From an uncultured Lachnospiraceae bacterium (GTDB lineage: Bacteria > Bacillota > Clostridia > Lachnospirales > Lachnospiraceae), in the NCBI GenBank assembly GCA_910585065.1, contig CAJUCG010000200.1, positions 1 through 6,504 of the forward strand: a DNA stretch of 6,504 bases, in the 5' to 3' direction. This document shows positions 1 through 6,488 of this stretch, piece by piece. Each line of letters opens with the position of its first letter. Position 1 is the stretch's first letter. The notes under the pieces are model-generated. The model had not been told where the DNA came from, did not search any database, and worked only from the letters and a program-made list of their open reading frames with translations. The position numbers and the translations under genes are program-made.

Positions 1-180
1 GTTAAACTTATCAATCGCCCCGCGTGCGGCTGCCGCTTTCTGCTGGCCAGTATAAAAGGAATGGCATTTGGAACAAACTTCCACATGGATTTCCGGCTTT
101 GTGGAACCAGTCACAAACTCATTTCCACAGTTGCAAGTAACTTTTGCCTGATAATATTTCGGCTGAATAGACTCTTTCAT
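1..180 (-). CDS. rpmE: 50S ribosomal protein L31, zinc-binding (C+) form; 3' end cut by window edge
   Basis: The reverse strand from the ATG at 178-180 reads as an L31 protein starting MKESIQPKYYQAKVTC and is open to the left edge after 60 codons. The family is about 65-70 residues, so only a few C-terminal residues are missing. L31 is a small protein of the large ribosomal subunit that contributes to the bridge with the small subunit. Cysteines at residues 16, 18, 36 and 39 form the CxC...CxxC set that binds zinc in the C+ type; C- paralogues, used under zinc limitation, lack them. The conserved IDKFN segment is at 56-60. The usual CHPFYTG motif reads CHSFYTG here, a Pro to Ser change. The start is fixed by an AGAGGTG ribosome binding site five bases upstream. 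The gene follows rho, an arrangement known from other Firmicutes, but has its own promoter. Confidence 0.96.
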   Translation of the reverse strand, partial: MKESIQPKYYQAKVTCNCGNEFVTGSTKPEIHVEVCSKCHSFYTGQQKAAAARGAIDKFN

Positions 181-185
181 TTTTT

Positions 186-193
186 CACCTCTC
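186..193 (-). promoter_or_regulatory. Ribosome binding site of rpmE
   Basis: On the minus strand GAGAGGTG precedes the rpmE ATG with five A residues between. It is a good Shine-Dalgarno match and confirms the start at 180. Confidence 0.8.
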
Positions 194-201
194 ATCATCC
201 T

Positions 202-230
202 TGTGTGCAGCGATTTCTAACCGATACACA
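202..230 (-). promoter_or_regulatory. Two-part hairpin in the rpmE leader, candidate L31 autoregulatory element
   Basis: In the putative rpmE 5' untranslated region (minus strand), TGTGT (230-226) can pair with ACACA (206-202). Inside it, CGGTT (223-219) can pair with AATCG (215-211), including one G-T wobble, around a three-base AGA loop. An internal loop of 2 against 4 bases separates the two five-base-pair stems. The hairpin ends eight bases before the ribosome binding site, a place from which a ribosomal protein could control translation. L31 leader motifs have been proposed in several phyla including Firmicutes; whether this one belongs to that class cannot be told without a covariance model. 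The pairing is seen in the sequence; the regulatory role is inferred. Confidence 0.4.
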
Positions 231-252
231 TGATTTTTTAAACAGCTTGCTT

Positions 253-281
253 ATTATACCACAGCTTTTCTTTGTTGGCAA
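253..281 (-). promoter_or_regulatory. Sigma-A type promoter of rpmE
   Basis: Minus strand: -35 TTGCCA at 281-276, a 17-base spacer, and a perfect -10 TATAAT at 258-253 preceded by TGG, an extended -10. The predicted transcript begins near 246, giving a leader of about 65 bases. The promoter starts only three bases past the rho stop codon and no terminator separates the two genes. rpmE is therefore probably transcribed both from here and by read-through from rho. Confidence 0.8.
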
Positions 282-284
282 GTC

Positions 285-1976
285 CTAATACGCAAATTTT
301 GTCTTTTTTATCATTTCGATAAATTCAGCATTATTTTTTGTGGTGGAAAACATCTGGATAATGCGCTCCACTGCCTCATCCTGCTTCATTCCATTAAACG
401 CGCGGCGCATTAAGATATTCGCCTCGATCTCTCCCTGATTCAGCAAAAGATCCTCCCTCCTTGTGCTTGAGCGCGGCAGATCAATAGCAGGAAAAATACG
501 GCGTTCTGAGAGATTGCGATCAAGCACCAGCTCCATATTGCCCGTCCCCTTAAACTCCTCAAACACCACATCATCCATACGGCTGCCAGTCTCCACAAGC
601 GCAGTGGCAAGAATGGTTAAACTTCCGCCCTCCCGCATATTTCTGGCCGCACCGAAAAATTTCTTTGGCATATGCAGTGCCGCTGGGTCAAGACCGCCTG
701 AGAGCGTGCGCCCGCTCGACTGCACGGTCAAATTGTAGGCGCGCGCAAGACGCGTAATGCTGTCGAGCAAGATAATTACATCCTTGCCGTGTTCTACTAA
801 ACGCTTTGCGCGCTCAATTACCATCTCGGAAACTCTTTTATGATTTTCTGGAAGCTCATCAAAAGTTGAGTAGATCACTTCGACGCTGTCGCTCTGGATG
901 GATTCTTTGATGTCCGTCACCTCCTCCGGCCGCTCATCGATCAGCAGAATAATCATATGCATTTCCGGATGATTTTTATTGATTGCGTGTGCAATCTGTT
1001 TTAACAGCGTTGTTTTTCCGGCTTTTGGCTGGGAGACAATCATTCCGCGCTGCCCTTTTCCAATCGGGGAAACTAAATCTACAATGCGCATTGCGGGTTT
1101 GCACCCCTGTGTTTCAAGATGGATGCGCTCATTCGGAAAAATAGGTGTTAAATCCTCAAAGCGAGGGCGTTTGAGTGCCTCGGATGGCGGAAGATCGTTG
1201 ATGGTATTGACATATAAAAGCGGAGAAAATTTTTCGGTCTGACTGCGAATCTTGGTGTTTCCCACAATCATATCGCCCGTTTTTAAATTCATTTTGCGGA
1301 TCTGCATCGGCGATACATAGACATCATTTGCGCCGGGAAGGAAATTATCACAGCGGATAAATCCAAAGCCCTCCGGCATAATTTCAAGGATTCCCTCCTT
1401 GGTCTCACCGCTGTCAAGCTGTTCTAGCTCCTCGCTCGTCAGCGGCTGTCCCTGGCGGTAATTCATATTCTGTGGGGTGTTTGGGGGGATCGGTGAAAAT
1501 GGCACATTCTCTCGATACTCCCTCTCACCTCCTCCGCTATACTGATTGGTATACGGATTATACGGATTATTCTGATTTCCGGGATTAAGCGGCGGACGAT
1601 TCCCGCGCAGTCTGTTGTCATTTTTAGGATAATTATTATATCCCCTGCGCTCCGTATTCTGTATGGGAGTTCTTCTGACCAAAACTCTCTGCGGCTGTGG
1701 TGGCTGTGACGTATTCTCACTCTGCAAAGCAGGTTCATTTATCTCTGAAATTTTCTTTGCCGCAGGAATTTCTTTTGTCAACGGTTTTGCTATCTTTTCA
1801 GCCGCTGGCGCATCCTCTATGGGACTGTCACTCTCTTGATTTTTGGCAGACTCCGCCAGCTCATTTAACAAATTCGCCAGCTCCTGTTTTTTCTTTGTTG
1901 TAATCCCTGTAACTCCTTTTTCTTTGGCTAAACTTCTCAATTCCGCCAGTGACATTTTTTCATACTGGTTTTCCAT
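285..1976 (-). CDS. rho: Transcription termination factor Rho with long low-complexity insertion
   Basis: This is a 563-residue Rho, the hexameric RNA-dependent ATPase that loads on nascent RNA and ends transcription; the E. coli protein has 419 residues. Domains in order: an N-terminal Rho_N helical domain (about 5-42); an insertion of low complexity (about 43-182); the cold-shock RNA-binding domain (about 193-262) with the aromatic GFGF motif at 203-206 and DVYVSP at 218-223; and the RecA-like motor. The motor has a P-loop PKAGKTT (317-323), catalytic Glu348 in LLIDERPEEVT, Walker B ILLDS ending at Asp405-Ser406, the R-loop GTGNMEL (477-483) and the arginine-finger region RSSTRRE (502-508). 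All catalytic elements appear intact. The insertion has an Ala/Lys/Glu part with an imperfect repeat (PAAEKI at 57, PAAKKI at 71), then an Asn/Gln/Pro/Arg/Tyr-rich part (85-175). The start is supported by AAGGAGT six bases upstream; a second Met at residue 8 lacks such a site. Confidence 0.98.
   Translation of the reverse strand: MENQYEKMSLAELRSLAKEKGVTGITTKKKQELANLLNELAESAKNQESDSPIEDAPAAEKIAKPLTKEIPAAKKISEINEPALQSENTSQPPQPQRVLVRRTPIQNTERRGYNNYPKNDNRLRGNRPPLNPGNQNNPYNPYTNQYSGGGEREYRENVPFSPIPPNTPQNMNYRQGQPLTSEELEQLDSGETKEGILEIMPEGFGFIRCDNFLPGANDVYVSPMQIRKMNLKTGDMIVGNTKIRSQTEKFSPLLYVNTINDLPPSEALKRPRFEDLTPIFPNERIHLETQGCKPAMRIVDLVSPIGKGQRGMIVSQPKAGKTTLLKQIAHAINKNHPEMHMIILLIDERPEEVTDIKESIQSDSVEVIYSTFDELPENHKRVSEMVIERAKRLVEHGKDVIILLDSITRLARAYNLTVQSSGRTLSGGLDPAALHMPKKFFGAARNMREGGSLTILATALVETGSRMDDVVFEEFKGTGNMELVLDRNLSERRIFPAIDLPRSSTRREDLLLNQGEIEANILMRRAFNGMKQDEAVERIIQMFSTTKNNAEFIEMIKKTKFAY
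1552..1569. repeat. Perfect 9-bp tandem duplication inside rho
   Basis: On the plus strand TACGGATTA occurs twice head to tail (1552-1560 and 1561-1569). In the rho frame it encodes the repeated Asn-Pro-Tyr of NPYNPY (residues 138-143). Being in frame and inside the disordered linker, it looks like a replication-slippage duplication that does not disturb folded domains. Confidence 0.8.
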
Positions 1977-1982
1977 TCTTTT

Positions 1983-1989
1983 ACTCCTT
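1983..1989 (-). promoter_or_regulatory. Ribosome binding site of rho
   Basis: AAGGAGT on the minus strand lies six bases before the ATG at 1976-1974. It selects this Met over the one seven codons further in. Confidence 0.8.
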
Positions 1990-2075
1990 AATCTAATATT
2001 CTTATTTTACACATCAATTGGATTTTTTGCACAATCTGCCAGGAAAAGTAGACCAAAGCGATAAGTACTGCTTCC

Positions 2076-2104
2076 ATTATACACCATCTCTTTTAAAAAG
2101 GAAA
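2076..2104 (-). promoter_or_regulatory. Putative promoter of rho
   Basis: Minus strand: perfect -10 TATAAT at 2081-2076, with a weak -35 TTTCCT (three of six consensus bases) at 2104-2099 and a 17-base spacer. The predicted start is near 2069, giving a leader of about 90 bases that includes a pyrimidine-rich stretch around 2062-2040. A second TAAAAT hexamer nearer the gene (about 2006-2011) has only a 19-base spacing to a weak TTGTGC and is less convincing. The gap 1977-2249 contains this promoter, the leader and the preceding gene's terminator-like hairpin, and no further ORF. Confidence 0.6.
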
Positions 2105-2170
2105 GAGCATCTTTTTCATTTTCTAGATTTTTATCCCAATTTTTACCATTTAGCTATATCCTAATTAACA

Positions 2171-2231
2171 AAATTTTATCGGGCGGCACGCTTTTCGCAT
2201 ATTGCCGTAAAGTGTGCCCTATTCTGCCCGA
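2171..2231 (-). terminator. Terminator-like hairpin after the sensor kinase gene
   Basis: Minus strand, 20 bases past the kinase stop: TCGGGC (2231-2226) pairs with GCCCGA (2184-2179). After a 7-base bulge on one side, GGCAC (2218-2214) pairs with GTGCC (2189-2185); then one mismatch and CTTT/AAAG (2212-2209 with 2194-2191) close a 14-base loop. The run after the stem is AT-rich (TAAAATTTTGTT) rather than a clean U tract, so efficiency is uncertain. Its position between the kinase and the rho promoter suits an intrinsic terminator insulating the two. Confidence 0.5.
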
Positions 2232-2249
2232 AAAATACGATCGGTGAAA

Positions 2250-5200
2250 TCACCGTAAAAATTGCCGCAATGTTTCCATCAGCACATCCATATCAAGCGG
2301 TTTTGCAATATGGGCGTTCATCCCGTTCTTTAATGCCGCCTCCTTATCCTCCTCCAATGCATTTGCCGTCATGGCAATAATCGGCAAAATTTTCACATCC
2401 CTTCTAGGTAATGCGCGGATCGTTCGGGTCGCTTCATAGCCGTCCATAATTGGCATCTGCACATCCATTAAAATGGCATCATAATAGTATTCCGGTGCCG
2501 CCTTCACCATCGCCACTGCGTCCGTGCCGTCCGGCGCGCTCTCAATCTCAAAGCCCGCCTCCGTCAGGATCATCTCTGCAATCTCGCGGTTTAATTCAAT
2601 ATCCTCTACCAGTAACAGACGCTTGCCGCCAAAATCCTCCTGTGTCCATGCAGCGGGCACATCTTTATTGTCAAGCAGATTATTCGCCGCTAAAAGTGCC
2701 GATTTCAAATCCGACATAAACAATGGCTTTGCACAGAATGCCGTCACTCCTGCATTCCTTGCCTCCTCCTCAATATCCGTCCAGTCATAAGCGGTCAAAA
2801 TAATAATTGGTACATCACTGCCAACCATGGAGCGGATTTTTCTGGCTGTCTCCACCCCGCTGGTTTCCGGCATCTGCCAGTCAATAATATAGGTATGGTA
2901 AGAATCCCCTTCCTCCCATGCCAATTTTGCGCGGTACGCCGCCTCCCTGCCGGAAGTCGTCCACTCAGCGCGCATCCCAAGCTGTTTTAACATCTTGCTC
3001 ACGCTGTCGCAGACATTGAAGTCATCATCCACCACCAATGCCCGAAGTCCTTCTAGCTCCTTGATCTGTTCGGCGTTCTTCTCCACATCCTGCAGTTTTA
3101 GACTGATGGTGACAGTAAAGATACTTCCCTTGCCAATTTCACTTTCCACCTCGATCGTACCGTTCATCATCTCGATAATATTTTTTGTGATCGCCATGCC
3201 GAGTCCTGTGCCTTGAATGCCGGACTGTGTCACCGTGGTTTCGCGCTCAAACGGTTCAAAAACATGTTTTACAAACTCCTCGGACATTCCGACACCATTG
3301 TCCTTCACGATAAAGATATAGTCCCCGTATCCATGACGGAATGTGGTCTTCTGCATGATCCTAAACGAGATGCTCCCGCCCGCCGGCGTGTATTTTACTG
3401 CGTTGCTTAACAGATTGATGAAAACTTGGTTTAATTTTAGCGAGTCCGCAATCACATCCTCATTTGTGACTTCAAAGGTATCAATAAAAAGTTCAAGCTG
3501 CTTTGCCTTCACCTGCGGCTGAATAATATTGACCAAATTATGCATCAGTTCTGAAATATTGCATTCCTGCTCGTTAATCTGTACCTTGCCGCTCTCGATC
3601 CTGCTCATATCAAGAATATCATTGATTAAGCTTAACAGATGATTGCTTGAGGAAAGCACTTTTTGCAGGCAGTCCCTAACCTGCTCCTTATTGTCAATAT
3701 GGCTAACAGCAATGGTAGTAAACCCGATAATCGCGTTCATCGGCGTGCGGATATCGTGCGACATATTGGAGAGGAATGTCGTCTTTGCCCGATTTGCGTG
3801 CTGAGCCTGCATTAGTGCGTCCTGCAGTGCCTGCGTCTGCTCCCTCTGTCTGCAAACCTGATCGGTAATCTCTTTTGAAACCACCATTACCACAATATCC
3901 CCCGTATCATCCTCCTGCGTCATCACAAAGGACTGCCGTACACAGACTGGATCATGATCCGGCGCGCTCCCCCAGTAGTCTACCTCGACCTCCGCTTCCC
4001 CCTGGGTAAAGCAGTTTCTAAGATAGTCAATATTTACTATTTTGCGGTAGATTTCTAAGGATTCAGGCAGAACAAAGTCCTCCCATTTGGCAAAGCATTC
4101 CGAAGCCGCACAGGGCGCGTTAAGCCCCGATCGCTCAAGCAGAGAATGTGTCCTTCCTCCCAGTGTACATACGACATCATGCAGGATTTGATCTCTTGAC
4201 AAATTAAATTCAAAGGTACTAAACGCGCTGGATGCAATCGCAATTCGATACTGACGCTCCTTGCGGTTCGCCAATGTCATCTGCGCCTGGATCTGCAATT
4301 CTTTCTCTTTTGTTTCTGTAATGTTTTGTCTGGTAAAAAGAATCTTGCTTGCTTTTCCCTCCTGCCGTTCAATACACATAATATTTATATGTTCCCATTC
4401 TTCGCGGCCGTCGCGCAGTACACAGCACTCAAACCGCACATCATTCTGCTGCGCTAATGCTTCCCGCAGAGCATCTTTTGCAACCAGTTTAGAAAATTCT
4501 TCCCGTGCCTTCTCATTTGCCATTCTAGAACACAGATGGCTTACCAATGCTCCATATGCTCCGCTTAGGGCAAGACCTTTTTCCTCCGGAGTTGTTCCTG
4601 CTAGATATTGGTAAGTTCCCGATACAAAATCAACCATGGCAAAACGGTTGAATAATGTATTGATCCCCGTGATAATATAGCCAAGTTCCTGCTTTTCCAA
4701 TTCCAACTGCTTCTTTTCTCTGCCCGCCCGAAGCAAAAGGGAAATAATATAGAGAACAAACAGACCGATCAGCATGGACTCAAGCTGTATCCCCACCATA
4801 TTTTCCGCATTGATCATTTGCTGCGTCACATTTTTAGGAAATGTCTGCACCAGCACATAATCATTTTGGGGGAGATAGGTCACACAGATATTGTCTGTCT
4901 TGCTGTCGGGATCACAGATAAATGCCCCTTTTCCCCCATGTTCAAATACTGCTCTTACCTCGTTGGCCGTCTTTTTATCGATCACCCGCTCGTCAAGAAG
5001 CAGATCGACTAAATGCCCCTCATAGACTGTTCTGTCATCGGAGCTTGCGATTACCCTCCCTTCCGGGGTACATAAAAACACATTCGCCGCCTCGCCAAAA
5101 TAAGTGGCGGAAAGCATACTTTTTAAATACTCTTCCGCTAGGTAGACCCCTCGCAGCACACCGATAATCTCCCCCTGATAGCGGACGGGTGCATAGAAAT

Positions 5201-5651
5201 TTGCCATGGTTTCGTCAAAAAAATAGGAGTCAAAAATAATGGCAATATCACTTTTTCCCTGCATACCATCCACATAGAATGAACGCTTTGTCACATCGGA
5301 AGTCCGTCCATCCGAAATATAATCCACCCCGTCTTTATCGGTGAACAAAATCGCGTCGAAGATCGCATTCTCTTCCATTTTGTCCAGCATCTGCGCTGTG
5401 ACAAATGGCTCAGTCAAACTCTCCCCAACAAAATAGGAGTACGTATTGATGCGTCCCAAGGCATTGCTTAGCTCTTCGTCAATCTGAACTGCCTTTATCT
5501 GTGCGGCATCCGCTGCATAATTTTTGTTTCGCTCCCCGATCCTCTTTCGGTTCTGAGTGGTATACCACTGAAACAAAACAATAATCGCAGCTAAAAGAAT
5601 CATAACAAGTATAATTTCCTGCAAGGTTTTTTTTCTTTTCATCAACCCCAT
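2250..5651 (-). CDS. Membrane hybrid sensor histidine kinase (Cache-PAS-PAS-HisKA-HATPase-REC-REC)
   Basis: An orphan-type hybrid kinase. Residues are numbered from the longest possible start at 5693 (1147 residues); the preferred start is Met15 at 5651. Order: transmembrane segment about 26-44; extracytoplasmic Cache-like (dCache) sensor about 50-300; second transmembrane segment about 305-322; helical linker; PAS-like regions about 335-460 and 475-612; signalling helix; HisKA with phosphoacceptor His646 in MSHDIRTP; ATPase domain with N box (Asn760/Asn764), G1 DNGVG (798-802), F box FEPFER (812-817) and G2 GTGLGM (828-833). Receiver 1 (about 883-1002) has Asp938, Thr967 and Lys989. Receiver 2 (about 1024-1145) has Asp1077, Thr1109 and Lys1131. 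Both receivers carry acidic pockets and look competent. There is no Hpt or DNA-binding domain, so a separate phosphotransfer partner is expected. The ligand cannot be read from the sequence. Met15 has AGGA seven bases upstream, whereas the start at 5693 has no ribosome binding site and overlaps a likely -10 box; Met18 (5642) is also possible. Confidence 0.95.
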   Translation of the reverse strand: MGLMKRKKTLQEIILVMILLAAIIVLFQWYTTQNRKRIGERNKNYAADAAQIKAVQIDEELSNALGRINTYSYFVGESLTEPFVTAQMLDKMEENAIFDAILFTDKDGVDYISDGRTSDVTKRSFYVDGMQGKSDIAIIFDSYFFDETMANFYAPVRYQGEIIGVLRGVYLAEEYLKSMLSATYFGEAANVFLCTPEGRVIASSDDRTVYEGHLVDLLLDERVIDKKTANEVRAVFEHGGKGAFICDPDSKTDNICVTYLPQNDYVLVQTFPKNVTQQMINAENMVGIQLESMLIGLFVLYIISLLLRAGREKKQLELEKQELGYIITGINTLFNRFAMVDFVSGTYQYLAGTTPEEKGLALSGAYGALVSHLCSRMANEKAREEFSKLVAKDALREALAQQNDVRFECCVLRDGREEWEHINIMCIERQEGKASKILFTRQNITETKEKELQIQAQMTLANRKERQYRIAIASSAFSTFEFNLSRDQILHDVVCTLGGRTHSLLERSGLNAPCAASECFAKWEDFVLPESLEIYRKIVNIDYLRNCFTQGEAEVEVDYWGSAPDHDPVCVRQSFVMTQEDDTGDIVVMVVSKEITDQVCRQREQTQALQDALMQAQHANRAKTTFLSNMSHDIRTPMNAIIGFTTIAVSHIDNKEQVRDCLQKVLSSSNHLLSLINDILDMSRIESGKVQINEQECNISELMHNLVNIIQPQVKAKQLELFIDTFEVTNEDVIADSLKLNQVFINLLSNAVKYTPAGGSISFRIMQKTTFRHGYGDYIFIVKDNGVGMSEEFVKHVFEPFERETTVTQSGIQGTGLGMAITKNIIEMMNGTIEVESEIGKGSIFTVTISLKLQDVEKNAEQIKELEGLRALVVDDDFNVCDSVSKMLKQLGMRAEWTTSGREAAYRAKLAWEEGDSYHTYIIDWQMPETSGVETARKIRSMVGSDVPIIILTAYDWTDIEEEARNAGVTAFCAKPLFMSDLKSALLAANNLLDNKDVPAAWTQEDFGGKRLLLVEDIELNREIAEMILTEAGFEIESAPDGTDAVAMVKAAPEYYYDAILMDVQMPIMDGYEATRTIRALPRRDVKILPIIAMTANALEEDKEAALKNGMNAHIAKPLDMDVLMETLRQFLR

Positions 5652-5662
5652 CTCCCCTTCCT
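5652..5662 (-). promoter_or_regulatory. Ribosome binding site that decides the sensor kinase start
   Basis: The minus-strand run AGGAAGGGGAG directly precedes the ATG at 5651. AGGA (5662-5659) is spaced seven bases from that ATG, and AAGGGGAG is spaced nine bases from the in-frame ATG at 5642. Nothing comparable precedes the longest possible start at 5693. Confidence 0.6.
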
Positions 5663-5683
5663 GTATGTATTGCCCTCCAAAGA

Positions 5684-5712
5684 ATTTTACCATAAACCGC
5701 GCAAAATGAAAA
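5684..5712 (-). promoter_or_regulatory. Putative promoter of the sensor kinase gene
   Basis: Minus strand: -35 TTTTCA (four of six consensus bases) at 5712-5707, a 17-base spacer, and -10 TAAAAT at 5689-5684 preceded by TGG, an extended -10. The predicted start, near 5677, is upstream of the ribosome binding site at 5662-5652. The promoter lies in the gap after the ABC ATPase gene, so the kinase can be expressed apart from that operon. No terminator is seen between the two genes. Confidence 0.5.
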
Positions 5713-5717
5713 GTGTT

Positions 5718-6488
5718 TTAATCATAAAAATACTGTATTCCTGACGCAAGTTCTACAAAGCGCACGGTCACACCGTAAAGTGTCTGTATTATTCCGGATT
5801 CCAAAATCTGTGCCGGGGTGCCAGCAGCGAATATTTTTCCATCACAAATTGACGCGACCTGATCGGAGAGCCGAAGAGCCAAGGGCAAATCATGCAAAAC
5901 AAGAAGGAGGGTTTTCCCATTTATGGAAAGTTGATGTACTAATTTAGAAAATTTTACCTGCTGTCCAATATCAAGGTAGGTTGTCGGCTCATCCATCACA
6001 ATAATTTCGGCTTGCTGTGCAAGTGCCATTGCAATATATACCTTCTGCCTTACTCCACCGGAAAGTTCTGCCATTAACCGATCAGAAAATTCCAAAATTC
6101 CCATCTGCTCCATCGCCTCCCTCGCGATCGCTATATCCTCTTTGCGATACTTTCTTGGATAATTTAAATAGGGAAATCGTCCGTGCAGAACAAGGCGTTC
6201 CGCCGTAATATCCGGCACTGTCTTGCTCTGCGGCAGGTAGGCGATCTTTTTTGCGAGATCTGTTCTGGAAAATTTATCGATCGGAACGCCTCCCACCCGG
6301 ATCTCGCCGCTGGTTAACGGCAGAAAATGAAGCAGTGCTTTTAACAGTGTACTCTTTCCGCTACCATTCGCGCCGATCAAGGTTGTGATTTTGCCTGCCG
6401 GCACAAAAAGACTTACACCGTGCAGAATCTCACATTTTCCATATCCGGCAAAAATATTGTCTATCTCAATCACATTGCCCCCTGTCAT
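5718..6488 (-). CDS. ABC transporter ATP-binding protein, iron-siderophore/haem/cobalamin (FepC/FhuC/BtuD) family
   Basis: A complete 256-residue nucleotide-binding subunit that would power import through a FecCD-type permease. Visible motifs: A-loop region AGYGK (14-18), Walker A GANGSGKST (39-47), Q-loop Gln87 in YLPQ, signature LSGGVRQ (142-148), Walker B IIVMDEPTTYLD (162-173) with Glu167, and switch His199. The DEPTTYLD Walker B/D-loop and IAMALAQ after the signature are typical of the siderophore/haem/B12 uptake family. The signature has Val where Gln is usual (LSGGQRQ). The substrate cannot be assigned; ferric siderophore, haem and cobalamin importers share this subunit. The ATG at 6488 lacks a Shine-Dalgarno site but overlaps a TGA in the -1 frame (ATGA), consistent with coupling to an upstream permease gene. 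A GTG at 6473 with AGGGGG four bases before it is an alternative start that loses five residues. No clear terminator follows the stop. Confidence 0.93.
   Translation of the reverse strand: MTGGNVIEIDNIFAGYGKCEILHGVSLFVPAGKITTLIGANGSGKSTLLKALLHFLPLTSGEIRVGGVPIDKFSRTDLAKKIAYLPQSKTVPDITAERLVLHGRFPYLNYPRKYRKEDIAIAREAMEQMGILEFSDRLMAELSGGVRQKVYIAMALAQQAEIIVMDEPTTYLDIGQQVKFSKLVHQLSINGKTLLLVLHDLPLALRLSDQVASICDGKIFAAGTPAQILESGIIQTLYGVTVRFVELASGIQYFYD

Noticed and set aside
61..288. Plus-strand ORF of 75 codons across the rpmE start and leader
   Set aside because: It is antisense to the clear L31 gene and its promoter, has no recognisable protein features and no convincing ribosome binding site.
463..2064. 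Plus-strand ORFs (463-738, 979-1242, 1697-1903, 1843-2064) and a minus-strand ORF (1463-1738) over rho
   Set aside because: They overlap the verified Rho frame and have no domain signature. The one reaching 2064 ends in the rho leader without any promoter or ribosome binding site of its own.
2242..2255. Small hairpin CGGTG/CACCG over the kinase stop codon, followed by a short T run on the minus strand
   Set aside because: The stem is only five pairs, overlaps the stop codon, and is separated by several bases from the T run. The larger hairpin at 2171-2231 is a better terminator candidate.
2450..5167. Several plus- and minus-strand ORFs of 60-117 codons within the sensor kinase gene
   Set aside because: They lie in other frames of a gene with continuous, motif-supported coding sequence and show low-complexity Ser/Pro/Arg translations typical of shadow frames.
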